Source of the DNA: Desulfurococcales archaeon
Lineage (GTDB): Archaea; Thermoproteota; Thermoprotei_A; Sulfolobales; NBVN01
Assembly (NCBI GenBank): GCA_021163585.1
Contig: JAGGTW010000049.1
Location: 1 to 19,127 of the forward strand
DNA: 19,127 bases
Reading direction: 5' to 3'
Below the pieces are notes generated by a model. The model was not told the DNA's origin and searched no databases. It was given only the letters and a program-made list of their open reading frames with translations. How positions within the stretch are numbered: position 1 is the stretch's first letter; each line of letters starts with the position of its first letter. Below are positions 7,737 to 15,339 of this stretch, piece after piece. The translations under genes were made by a program, and so were the position numbers.

Positions 7737-8465
7737 GTGGCTACTGACGACGTAGTGATCAAGCTCGTGGACGTCAAGAAGGTATATAGAGCTAGCTCCG
7801 TAACTACTTGGGCCCTTAGGGGTGTGAATCTTGAGGTCAGGAAGGGAGACTACGTAGCTATAATGGGGCCCTCAGGCTCAGGTAAGACAACCTTACTAAA
7901 TATAATAGGTCTACTGGACAGACCGACATCAGGTAAGGTAATTATTGATGGACGCGACATATCTAGGTTAAGCAGTAAGGAAGTATCGAGGCTGAGGAAC
8001 TATAAGATCGGGTTTGTTTTCCAGATGTTCAACCTAGTCAATAGGTTGACAGTTCTCGAAAACATCGAGCTCCCCCTCGTACCTAGGGGCGTGCCGAGAC
8101 CCTTCAGGGTAAAGCTGGTTAAGGAGGCACTCCTTAAGGTTGGGGGAGAGATCTCATGGCTACTTAAGAGGCCTAACCAGCTGAGCGGCGGGCAGCAGCA
8201 GAGGGTAGCCATAGCTAGAGCCATCGTGACCAACCCAGCCATACTTCTGGCTGACGAACCTACTGGAAACCTGGACAGGAAGTCAGCTAAGCAGGTGGTT
8301 CAGACATTCATGAAGCTGAATGAGTCAGGGCAGACAATAATAGTTGTGACGCATGACCCGGAAGTAGCTAATTGCTGCAGGAAAATACTCCTCATAAGGG
8401 ACGGCAGGATCATAGGTGATGTTGAGCCTGACACAGGTAGGTGCATAATAAACACAGTAGATTAA
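7737..8465 (+). CDS. MacB/LolD-type ABC transporter ATPase
   Basis: This complete 242-residue nucleotide-binding subunit has Walker A Gly-Pro-Ser-Gly-Ser-Gly-Lys-Thr at 44-51, the Q-loop glutamine at 96 in Val-Phe-Gln-Met-Phe-Asn-Leu, signature Leu-Ser-Gly-Gly-Gln at 149-153, Walker B Ile-Leu-Leu-Ala-Asp-Glu at 169-174 followed by Pro-Thr-Gly-Asn-Leu-Asp, and the switch histidine at 206. The Gly-Asn-Leu-Asp D-loop and the 'FQ-x-FNL' segment are typical of the MacB/LolD/FtsE class, which works with MacB-like permeases such as the one at 2749-3972. Start is GTG 7737 with GGTG eight bases upstream; an ATG at 7732 is out of frame. It is read divergently from its presumed partners, and it ends three bases from the convergent rpiA. 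Confidence 0.92.
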   Translation: MATDDVVIKLVDVKKVYRASSVTTWALRGVNLEVRKGDYVAIMGPSGSGKTTLLNIIGLLDRPTSGKVIIDGRDISRLSSKEVSRLRNYKIGFVFQMFNLVNRLTVLENIELPLVPRGVPRPFRVKLVKEALLKVGGEISWLLKRPNQLSGGQQQRVAIARAIVTNPAILLADEPTGNLDRKSAKQVVQTFMKLNESGQTIIVVTHDPEVANCCRKILLIRDGRIIGDVEPDTGRCIINTVD

Positions 8466-8468
8466 TCT

Positions 8469-9182
8469 TCACCTCCCGCGCTTCAGCACCTCGGCCCTTT
8501 CCTCATACCCAACTACTACGAAGTCTGCTAGACCTACGAAGAGGCCTGTCTCAATAACTCCTGGCAGTGAGGTTAGCTCTCTCTCCAACTCCAGTGGGTC
8601 AAACCTTTTCTGAGGGTACACGTCGACTATTACACCGCCTACGTCAGAGATAATGGGTCCATACTTCCCCTTGGTAGCATACCTGATCTTAGGTTTATAA
8701 CCCCGCTTGCTCAAGTACCTACACACTAGGTTAAGTGCCTGCTGCTGAACATCCAGTGGTACCGGGTGCTTCTCACCCAGGTAGCCCACCAGCTTCGTGT
8801 AGTCGACAATAAAGACCCTCCTATCAGAGTAGTAAGTCATTATCTTCTCCAACGTTAGTGCCGCGCCACCACCCTTAATCATGTTTAATTCTCTGTCGAC
8901 CTCATCAGCACCGTCGACATACACGTCGAGCTTCTCAATACTTACTGGGTGCAGGACCTTGAAGCCCAGGTCCCCCAACTTAAGCGCCGTATCTATTGAT
9001 GAGGCAGTAAATACCCTGCCCCTCCACTCACTCTTCGACTCACCCAGCAAGCTAATAAAGACCTCAACAGTTGAGCCAGTCCCCACACCAATGACTTCAG
9101 CATCAGCTATGAACTCCATAGCCTTCTTAGCGGCACTTAACTTAGCCTTCCTTAAATTACCGACTGAATTCACCTCAAACAC
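8469..9182 (-). CDS. rpiA: Ribose-5-phosphate isomerase A
   Basis: RpiA interconverts ribose 5-phosphate and ribulose 5-phosphate in the cytoplasm and supplies ribose for nucleotides; in archaea this commonly works with the ribulose monophosphate route. The 237-residue protein shows the family blocks in order: Gly-Thr-Gly-Ser-Thr at 34-38 (phosphate loop), Asp-Gly-Ala-Asp-Glu at 90-94, and Lys103-Gly-Gly-Gly-Ala-Ala with Glu112, which match the conserved active-site aspartates, lysine and glutamate. Length is normal. The frame opens at GTG 9182. GTG 9173 is a real alternative, because GGGGTG lies six bases before it, and would shorten the protein by three residues. It is the only central-carbon gene in an envelope-protein neighbourhood and probably has its own promoter. 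Confidence 0.93.
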   Translation of the reverse strand: MFEVNSVGNLRKAKLSAAKKAMEFIADAEVIGVGTGSTVEVFISLLGESKSEWRGRVFTASSIDTALKLGDLGFKVLHPVSIEKLDVYVDGADEVDRELNMIKGGGAALTLEKIMTYYSDRRVFIVDYTKLVGYLGEKHPVPLDVQQQALNLVCRYLSKRGYKPKIRYATKGKYGPIISDVGGVIVDVYPQKRFDPLELERELTSLPGVIETGLFVGLADFVVVGYEERAEVLKRGR

Positions 9183-9215
9183 CCCGCCTAAACCAGCCCA
9201 GCAGAATTTTCCGTG

Positions 9216-9227
9216 GAAATTAAAATG
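9216..9227 (-). promoter_or_regulatory. Possible TATA box for rpiA
   Basis: Read leftwards, ATTTTAATTT lies about 35-45 bases before the rpiA start, in the 72-base gap behind the transglutaminase-like gene. It is judged by eye only. Confidence 0.35.
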
Positions 9228-9254
9228 AGTTTAGGTGCAGTGTCGTGAAGTCGT

Positions 9255-11054
9255 TCAGCATAGGCAACTTCCTGAGGGTCCAGGTGGTGAGGAACTGGTC
9301 AGAGACAGCGTGTAGATTCTGTCAAGCCGTAGTGTTAGGGCAGACACAGGCTTTTTATTAACCCACACGATTACATCGTAAATTCCAGCAGGGACCGCCC
9401 TGCTTAAATCACTTATTCTGAACTCAAGCAGTACACTACCGTTGCGGACCTCCCAATCACTAGCCCTAATCAGAGTTATGTTGGCGTACCCTACACCCTC
9501 AGGCACTACGCCAGCTACCGGGACCTCATCACCATGCTTATACACGAGAACGTCAAGGCTCTTGACCCTTGATACGCCTGAGACCTCCAGTCTTAGCGAA
9601 TCATTAAGTACGGAAATCCTTGACTCAGGAACTGAGTAATTAATAGCAATGAACCGCAATACACCACTGCTTATCGTGGTCCAGAAGTACCCCCTACTAG
9701 CTAGGGTGCTCTTGTAGTACTTCCTCGCCAACCCGTCAATGTAGTTGGCGAGCATTTCAACCCACCACCTGCGAAAAACAGGTGAGTAGAGTACCGTAAC
9801 AGGATACCTGGTACTCCCACCGTAGCCGACGAGCTCGGGAGTATATAGCCTTAATTCAGATCCCACAGCATATAGTAGTGACTTCAACTTCGGGTCTAGA
9901 ACTAGATTAGGGTGCTTACGCATGAATTCCTTCACAGCCTCATAAAATACTTCATCATCCAGCACGTCACTGGGGTACTTATCCGTAGCATTCAGCCCAA
10001 CATCATTAAGTACCTCAAGCTGGACCTCGCCACCATCAACCCAGTACTTAATTAAACTAACCGAACCCTTACTTCCTAAGAGTACATAGTCAATGTAATC
10101 ACCTACCTCGATAGGTGGGAGAACCTGATCAAGCAGGAACATCGAGCCATTGACCATGACTGCAGGCGCTGCATGATTAATGTTATTCAACAGCACAATA
10201 TACACAGGCTCTACACCAATAGAAATAAGTGCCGTAGTAATTAGAGCAGAGTAATCCATGCAGATTCCCTTACGGATCTTCAGCATCGTGAGGGGGTCAT
10301 AAAGGCTGTACTCACCCTTCTTTAGTTTTTCCTTATCATAGACTATGTTCTCATCAACCCACTTAAGAACAAGCCATGAAGCATCAGCAACGCCGTAATC
10401 TCCTGAAACTCCGTAAACCGCCTTCCTTACTGCCTCAATAGATGTGTGATTTATATAACACACAAGCTTAAACTCCCCACACGCAGTCGCCGCACTACAC
10501 ACTGGTGTTGGTTTCCCTACTACCGAAGACCCTGTAATCGATATACCCGATCTTGTGACAACAGCTACGGCGCTGAGAACTTCTCGCCCGTTAGACCACA
10601 CAATAACCTCATACGTACCAGGCTTCAGGACTTCCAGGATGTCTGAGGTGTCGGCCACTAACTTCATGTAGGTCTTATTTAGAAGTACCTCCTCAGCTAT
10701 TACATCCTCACCACCCTTAGCCATGGGTGTGAAGCTATATGGCCAGAGTATAGCCGTCGGTAATGTATCACCCGGTTTAAAGAAGCCTACTTGATCTATG
10801 TAACCCGCAGCCTCAATAACGAGTTTTCCATTACTAACACTTATGTTAATTAATGGCTTAGCATTAGTTGCTGGAGCCTTCCTGCTTAAACTACGTCCTG
10901 ACGAAGAAGTACTGACGGCTCCAGCACGGTAAATACCGGGCTTCTGTGAGGATGTCTTAGCTGACTTCCCCGTACGTAATGGGCTCTCAGCAATAATAGC
11001 AGTAACTACTACAGCCAAGAGAATGAGAGCGGTCACTACAATAGTAAGCTTCAA
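9255..11054 (-). CDS. Secreted or membrane-anchored transglutaminase-like protein with duplicated flanking domains
   Basis: This 599-residue protein begins with one basic residue and a hydrophobic stretch (about 4-22), a signal or N-terminal anchor. A Ser/Thr-rich linker (about 28-62) follows. The centre is a transglutaminase/cysteine-protease-like domain with the triad Cys265 (Lys-Gly-Ile-Cys-Met-Asp-Tyr-Ser), His294 (Asn-His-Ala-Ala-Pro) and Asp309 (Leu-Leu-Asp-Gln), so it is probably active on extracellular proteins or peptides. Beta-rich domains at about 68-167 and 478-574 flank it and resemble each other, each ending in a 'Pro-Gly/Ala-Gly-x-Tyr-(Glu/Asp)-Val-Ile-Val-Trp' strand. The C-terminus is a Ser/Pro/Gly-rich tail ending Cys-Leu-Cys. 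The start is TTG 11054, with GGTAGGT just upstream; a GTG seven codons in lacks such a site. The substrate is unknown. Confidence 0.83.
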   Translation of the reverse strand: MKLTIVVTALILLAVVVTAIIAESPLRTGKSAKTSSQKPGIYRAGAVSTSSSGRSLSRKAPATNAKPLINISVSNGKLVIEAAGYIDQVGFFKPGDTLPTAILWPYSFTPMAKGGEDVIAEEVLLNKTYMKLVADTSDILEVLKPGTYEVIVWSNGREVLSAVAVVTRSGISITGSSVVGKPTPVCSAATACGEFKLVCYINHTSIEAVRKAVYGVSGDYGVADASWLVLKWVDENIVYDKEKLKKGEYSLYDPLTMLKIRKGICMDYSALITTALISIGVEPVYIVLLNNINHAAPAVMVNGSMFLLDQVLPPIEVGDYIDYVLLGSKGSVSLIKYWVDGGEVQLEVLNDVGLNATDKYPSDVLDDEVFYEAVKEFMRKHPNLVLDPKLKSLLYAVGSELRLYTPELVGYGGSTRYPVTVLYSPVFRRWWVEMLANYIDGLARKYYKSTLASRGYFWTTISSGVLRFIAINYSVPESRISVLNDSLRLEVSGVSRVKSLDVLVYKHGDEVPVAGVVPEGVGYANITLIRASDWEVRNGSVLLEFRISDLSRAVPAGIYDVIVWVNKKPVSALTLRLDRIYTLSLTSSSPPGPSGSCLC

Positions 11055-11180
11055 TTACCTACCCACGTAACATTCTTTTAACGGATAATGAAGTTTGCCA
11101 CAAATGAAAAATGTGGAATTACTAGTCGTGAGGACTGTCCGAGGTTAAGGAGCTTACACTGTTTCATGGAGACTAATTCA

Positions 11181-11208
11181 GAAAAATAAATAACTTAGGT
11201 TAAAACCT
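11181..11208 (-). terminator. Possible terminator of the tldD-pmbA operon
   Basis: Read leftwards, ten bases after the pmbA stop comes the inverted repeat AGGTT-TT-AACCT (11197-11208), followed by the T-rich run TTATTTATTTTT (11182-11193). A short hairpin plus U-rich tract fits archaeal termination. The same T-rich run could also be a TATA-like element, so this is tentative. Confidence 0.4.
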
Positions 11209-11217
11209 CGACCCTTG

Positions 11218-12552
11218 CTAGACCGTAGGCTTCGTTATGTTTACATTCCTCACTAATACGTAGGGTACCTTAGACGGTGTGCCTACCTCCCACCACCGTA
11301 CGTCATACACGCTCTTGCTCAGTCCTACTACATTCTTTAGTAGGTTGGTTAATGTATCAGCTATCCTAAGCCTCCTCACCACACCCACTACCTCACCATT
11401 ACTGACCCGGTAGACCGCGTCACGCGTTACTGTCGAGAAAATCCCCTCAACGTAGTTCTGGAGCCTAGTGTACCAGTTATTGGTTATCAAGAGGCCGTCC
11501 TTAACATCTCTAATCATCTCCTCCTCACTAAAGTCCCCTGCAGGTATGACTACATTCCATGGATGCGGCATTATTAAGCCTGCATTACCTGTTGACTCAG
11601 TCTTCATTACAGCAGCAGTCTTTGAGTTATGAAGCAGGTTTTCGAACCTCCCCTCTTTAATTATCGGCTTCGTCGAGGTAGCGACACCCTCATCATCAAA
11701 GCCTGTTGATCCTGGCAGCGACTTTTGGAGCGGGTCATCGATGAGTGAAAACTTCTCTGACGCTACTACATCACCTCGCTTGAACTTCATGAACATAGAG
11801 AACCCCGCCAGCACAGCAAAAGCCGATGCCGTACTAGCCACGAGCTCCATCAAATTCCCCACGACCAGAGGAGAGAGCACTACGTCGTACCTCCCCGGCG
11901 GAACGTCAACTACATTAGTCACCAGCCTGGCATAGTACGCTGCCCTTCTTCCGACTTCCTTCAGGGCGCTCATGTCTAGTATTCTGGAGCCGTACGCCCA
12001 GTGACCCGTGCTATCCTTGTAGAAGGCCCTCAAGTACACCTCAATAGATGTGCCCTCCTCATAGAACTCAGCCCCGGTACTAGTAGCTAGGGCCTTCCTC
12101 TCAACATCAAGCGTGAGAGTTCCCGCAGCTTTTTCAGCTCCCTCACCATGCGCTGCTGAGACCACCTCAGCAATTAATTCAGGACTCCTGTACATGCTGT
12201 CAATTATCTTAGGATCCACCAGGCCCTCCAAGGGCTTGCCGGAGGGTTCAGGTAGTGGTGCATACATTTCTGACTCGCTGACGGACTTGATGTAGTCTTC
12301 GATCCTGCTGAAGATGCGTTCCACATCCTCTTTTCCTTTTACTGGTGCCCCAACAAGCACTATTCTCTTACCCCTGGTCAGGTACAGCTCTAGGTTAACC
12401 GCTCTCCAACTCTGGGCCACGGTCAGCTGACTGTTAGCGACCTTCACCATTGACTTCTCATTACTAACTACCTTAGCAACTACGTCATCAAATCCTAAGC
12501 CAACACCTCTCTCAACAGAACGCTTAGCTAGTTCAAGCACGAACTCCTTCAT
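11218..12552 (-). CDS. pmbA: TldE/PmbA subunit of the TldD/TldE peptidase
   Basis: This 444-residue protein belongs to the TldD/PmbA family. It shares the family's 'Pro-Gly-x-Tyr-Asp-Val-Val-Leu-Ser-Pro' segment, the central block with Gly-Asp-Val-Val-Ala-Ser-Glu and Asp-Asp-Glu-Gly, and the C-terminal metal-free beta core. It lacks the HExxxH motif, as expected for the non-catalytic E subunit. In studied systems TldE pairs with TldD to form a cytoplasmic hetero-oligomeric metalloprotease that degrades unfolded peptides and matures some modified peptides. Start is ATG 12552, overlapping the tldD stop by four bases (ATGA), with GGGGGTGG upstream inside tldD. Translational coupling is therefore likely. 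Length is normal for the family. Confidence 0.9.
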   Translation of the reverse strand: MKEFVLELAKRSVERGVGLGFDDVVAKVVSNEKSMVKVANSQLTVAQSWRAVNLELYLTRGKRIVLVGAPVKGKEDVERIFSRIEDYIKSVSESEMYAPLPEPSGKPLEGLVDPKIIDSMYRSPELIAEVVSAAHGEGAEKAAGTLTLDVERKALATSTGAEFYEEGTSIEVYLRAFYKDSTGHWAYGSRILDMSALKEVGRRAAYYARLVTNVVDVPPGRYDVVLSPLVVGNLMELVASTASAFAVLAGFSMFMKFKRGDVVASEKFSLIDDPLQKSLPGSTGFDDEGVATSTKPIIKEGRFENLLHNSKTAAVMKTESTGNAGLIMPHPWNVVIPAGDFSEEEMIRDVKDGLLITNNWYTRLQNYVEGIFSTVTRDAVYRVSNGEVVGVVRRLRIADTLTNLLKNVVGLSKSVYDVRWWEVGTPSKVPYVLVRNVNITKPTV

Positions 12553-13988
12553 TTTGGTGCCACCCCCACACGCATCCTTCTCAACCTAACATCGGGCCCG
12601 CCAGCCCACACAGGCACACCCTGAGCTGGCTCACCCTTACCGCATGTAGCCGCGTAGAACCTGAGATCCTTCCCCTTAGCTACTATTGAGCTGTAGAAGG
12701 ACTTAGTAGTGAACTCTAGCGCCGGGTACAGTACTGGCTCAGCGAGCTCACCCTTACGTATCATGTATGACTCAAGACCTACGTATCTCTGACCCCACCT
12801 AATGTCGTCTATGTTCCACTCCATGTAGCTCTTAACGTAGACGCCCAGCTCCACGTCCTCAATGAGCTCCTCGAAGGTTCTGTCACCTGGTTCTAAGTAC
12901 GTATTAGCCATCCTGACTAAAGGCTCACTGGCGAAGTCCATAGCCCTGGCTGCTGCATTACTGCTGGTGCCGAAGACTGCGGCAGACCATCTGTTATGTA
13001 GCGGCTCATTGATCAGTCCCTTATAGTAGATGTACCTCGGCCTGGCAGGAACTCCCTCATCATCGTAGAGGTAGAACCCGCAGCTACCAGGTATTGTCGG
13101 GTCATCAATTACTGTAGCGTTTTGATTTCCTATCCTCTCCCTCCCTATCATCTCAGGCTTAACGTAGCTCTCCCCTGCCTGAGCTGCCTCCCTCCCCCAT
13201 ATCCTGTCAGCTTCCATAGGGTGTCCCGCACTCTCATGAACTATGAGCCCCACCACCTCACTCCCCACTACAACATCTATGGGCTCCCTAGGCGGCTCAA
13301 TACCCTTCAGGAGGACAGGCTCTATATTCCTGGCTTCCTCTGCTAGGTAGTCCCTGATTCTCCATGACCTGAATACCTCGTATCCTCCTGACCCTCCGAG
13401 TTCAATGAATCTTTGGAGAGTCCCCCTCTGGGGGTGTGTGAGAACCATGTTAGCCCAGTAGAATACCCGAGGGGTCTTCGACTCTACGTGTGCTCCGTCA
13501 CTCGACACCAAGGTCTTCTCCTCGACGACCTCGACGTACTCCTCAAATAGTGAGGCCAGCTTAGCCTCCCTAAGAACCTTAGGGAGCTCGTTCCATGCAC
13601 TGACAAGTACCTTAACCTTATCTTCTAGATGTACATTCTCGAAATCCTCCTTAACCAGTACCTCGTACTTAGATTTACCCACCCTCTCCTCCGACAGCGC
13701 GTGCACCCACTTAACAAGTGGCTTAGATGAGCGTGCGAGCGAGACCGCCTTATCAACAGCCTTCCTCACACCCTCGCGTGTGAGGTCCGTAGTTGATGAG
13801 AACGCTAGAGCACCACCATAAACTATCCTCACCCCTATTCCCTCCTTACTCATCATTCCCGCACCGACGACCGCGCCGTTCCTGACAACAATTTCAGAAC
13901 CTCTGTGCCTGTGGTACCTAGCCTCAACGTAGACCGCTCCTTGAGATAAGCCGTAATCAACAGCGTAGTAGAGTACATCTTCATACAT
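12549..13988 (-). CDS. tldD: TldD catalytic subunit of the TldD/TldE metallopeptidase
   Basis: This 479-residue protein is the catalytic partner of TldE. The zinc motif His251-Glu-Ser-Ala-Gly-His256 (HExxxH) follows the hydrophobic Val-Gly-Leu-Ile-Val strand, and Cys449 in Ala-Ala-Thr-Cys-Gly-Lys-Gly-Glu lies where the family's C-terminal metal-ligand cysteine is expected. The segment Asp-Asp-Pro-Thr-Ile-Pro-Gly-Ser-Cys-Gly (about 295-304) is also family-typical. The enzyme should cleave peptides that thread into the TldD/TldE cavity, in the cytoplasm. Start is ATG 13988 with GGTG eight bases upstream. It is the first gene of the two-gene operon and is divergent from the transporter at 14116. 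All key residues are present, so it should be active. Confidence 0.93.
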   Translation of the reverse strand: MYEDVLYYAVDYGLSQGAVYVEARYHRHRGSEIVVRNGAVVGAGMMSKEGIGVRIVYGGALAFSSTTDLTREGVRKAVDKAVSLARSSKPLVKWVHALSEERVGKSKYEVLVKEDFENVHLEDKVKVLVSAWNELPKVLREAKLASLFEEYVEVVEEKTLVSSDGAHVESKTPRVFYWANMVLTHPQRGTLQRFIELGGSGGYEVFRSWRIRDYLAEEARNIEPVLLKGIEPPREPIDVVVGSEVVGLIVHESAGHPMEADRIWGREAAQAGESYVKPEMIGRERIGNQNATVIDDPTIPGSCGFYLYDDEGVPARPRYIYYKGLINEPLHNRWSAAVFGTSSNAAARAMDFASEPLVRMANTYLEPGDRTFEELIEDVELGVYVKSYMEWNIDDIRWGQRYVGLESYMIRKGELAEPVLYPALEFTTKSFYSSIVAKGKDLRFYAATCGKGEPAQGVPVWAGGPDVRLRRMRVGVAPK

Positions 13989-14002
13989 GACCCGGCACCT
14001 GG

Positions 14003-14033
14003 ATAAATTATATTCACTACTCTCTAATATCTG
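14003..14033 (-). promoter_or_regulatory. Promoter region of the tldD-pmbA operon
   Basis: Two TATA-like elements read leftwards: one in the ATATAATTTAT stretch at 14003-14013, and one around AGATATTAGA at 14025-14034. The second has the better spacing for a transcript start just ahead of the GGTG site. I cannot choose between them from sequence alone. Confidence 0.35.
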
Positions 14034-14085
14034 AGCAAAACATTTTAAGTTTTAATTGAGTGATGGGTCTCGGAGCAACATAACA

Positions 14086-14096
14086 TACTATTTTTG
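14086..14096 (+). promoter_or_regulatory. TATA box for the MFS transporter, probably a leaderless transcript
   Basis: TACTATTTTT lies 21-30 bases before the ATG at 14116, which puts transcription start at or next to the start codon. No GGTG-like ribosome binding site precedes that ATG. Both facts fit a leaderless mRNA, in contrast to most genes here. Confidence 0.45.
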
Positions 14097-14115
14097 AGCT
14101 GAACAGGACTTACTA

Positions 14116-15339
14116 ATGGCGGGTGCAGTGAGGTTACCGAAGTACTTCACGGCTTTCATAGCTCTTTGCCTAGTATCATTATTTGCTGACATTACTTACG
14201 AAGGATGTAGGTCTGTGCTGGGGGCCTACTTTGAGGTACTAGGGGCTACCGCGGTAATTGCTGGTTCAATAAGTGCTGGCGAGTTCCTGAGCTACATTGT
14301 AAGAGGTGTCAGCGGGTTTATTGCAGGTACTCTGAAGTCTAGTCTAACTTACTGGCTACTCATATTCGCAGGCTACGCCCTAAACCTTGTGGCTGTCCCA
14401 CTCTTAGCACTAGCTGGAAACTGGCCACTAGCCCTAGCACTAGTTATGGCTGAGAGGGTGGGTAAGGGCTTAAGGACCCCGGCCCGGGACGTAGTACTAG
14501 CTGAGGTTACTGAGGGAATGGGTAGGGGTAAGGGGTTCGGGCTCCATGAACTCATGGATCAGGTGGGCGCTGTGTCGGGCCCAGCTATAGTTATGCTGGC
14601 TCTCAAGCATACTGGCAACTACTCATTCACCTATGCCATACTTGCTGTTCCCGCACTAGCTGCCTTAGCAACACTTACCGTAGCGTACCGCAGCTACCCG
14701 AGCGTAAAGGCCGTAGAGCCCGGGCAACATCATACTGAGGAACTGGGTCTCTACTTCTGGCTCTTTACAGCTTCGGTAGCTCTGCTTTCACTAGGGTACA
14801 TTCACTGGGGGCTCGCAGCATACCACATGAGAACTTCCTCAGTCATACCGGACTACATGGTGGCCGTCATGTACTTAGTAGCTATGCTGGCTGACGCTGC
14901 TGTAGCGTACCCTGCAGGCTACCTCTACGACCGCGTGGGCCCTAAAACAATACTCGCCACACCAGTCCTTGCAGCCATGACAGCCCCCGCACTACTGCTC
15001 GCTAGGTCGTCTTGGGACCTCATAGTTGCTTCCGCTATCTGGGGAGTAGTTATGGGGATATATGAAACTAACATGAGGGTCGTGGTGGCTGATGTCGTCC
15101 CACCCAGCAGGAGGGCGCACGCCTACGGGATTTACGGACTGGTTTTCGGGGGTTCATGGACCTTAGGGAACATTATTATTGGATACCTCTACACTGTATC
15201 TGTGAATTACGCAGTAGCGTATGTTGCAGTTACTGAAGCAGTAGCCCTGGCAGTAGTGCTGCTATTTACTCTCAAGTTCAAGAGTCCGGGACTTCTGAAC
15301 CGGTCTCAAAGTACTGGGTCAGTCACTAATCAAACTTAA
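14116..15339 (+). CDS. Major facilitator superfamily transporter
   Basis: This 407-residue protein is almost entirely hydrophobic helices, consistent with about twelve membrane segments in two halves separated by a polar loop near residues 192-210. Residues 113-125 (Glu-Arg-Val-Gly-Lys-Gly-Leu-Arg-Thr-Pro-Ala-Arg-Asp) are a signature seen in a group of prokaryotic MFS carriers. Tyr-Asp-Arg-Val-Gly-Pro-Lys at 271-277 is the motif A-like cytoplasmic loop of the second half. Charged Asp25 and Arg63 in the first helices may be part of the transport path. The substrate cannot be named; drug, metabolite or organic-acid export are all possible. The C-terminal tail is polar, and its last 21 bases overlap the end of the convergent flavodiiron gene. 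Confidence 0.85.
   Translation: MAGAVRLPKYFTAFIALCLVSLFADITYEGCRSVLGAYFEVLGATAVIAGSISAGEFLSYIVRGVSGFIAGTLKSSLTYWLLIFAGYALNLVAVPLLALAGNWPLALALVMAERVGKGLRTPARDVVLAEVTEGMGRGKGFGLHELMDQVGAVSGPAIVMLALKHTGNYSFTYAILAVPALAALATLTVAYRSYPSVKAVEPGQHHTEELGLYFWLFTASVALLSLGYIHWGLAAYHMRTSSVIPDYMVAVMYLVAMLADAAVAYPAGYLYDRVGPKTILATPVLAAMTAPALLLARSSWDLIVASAIWGVVMGIYETNMRVVVADVVPPSRRAHAYGIYGLVFGGSWTLGNIIIGYLYTVSVNYAVAYVAVTEAVALAVVLLFTLKFKSPGLLNRSQSTGSVTNQT

Noticed and set aside
9183..9257. Frameshifted extension of the transglutaminase-like protein
   Set aside because: The alternative frame beyond the stop gives only about 20 unremarkable residues and then a stop, with no anchor or domain.
11098..11116. Hairpin CCACA/TGTGG upstream of the transglutaminase-like gene
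   Set aside because: The stem is only five bases with a nine-base loop, which is expected by chance, and no T-run follows.
11055..11217. Box C/D guide RNA
   Set aside because: A TGAGGA-like element is visible, but there is no proper C box (RTGATGA) with a matching CTGA D box at the usual spacing.
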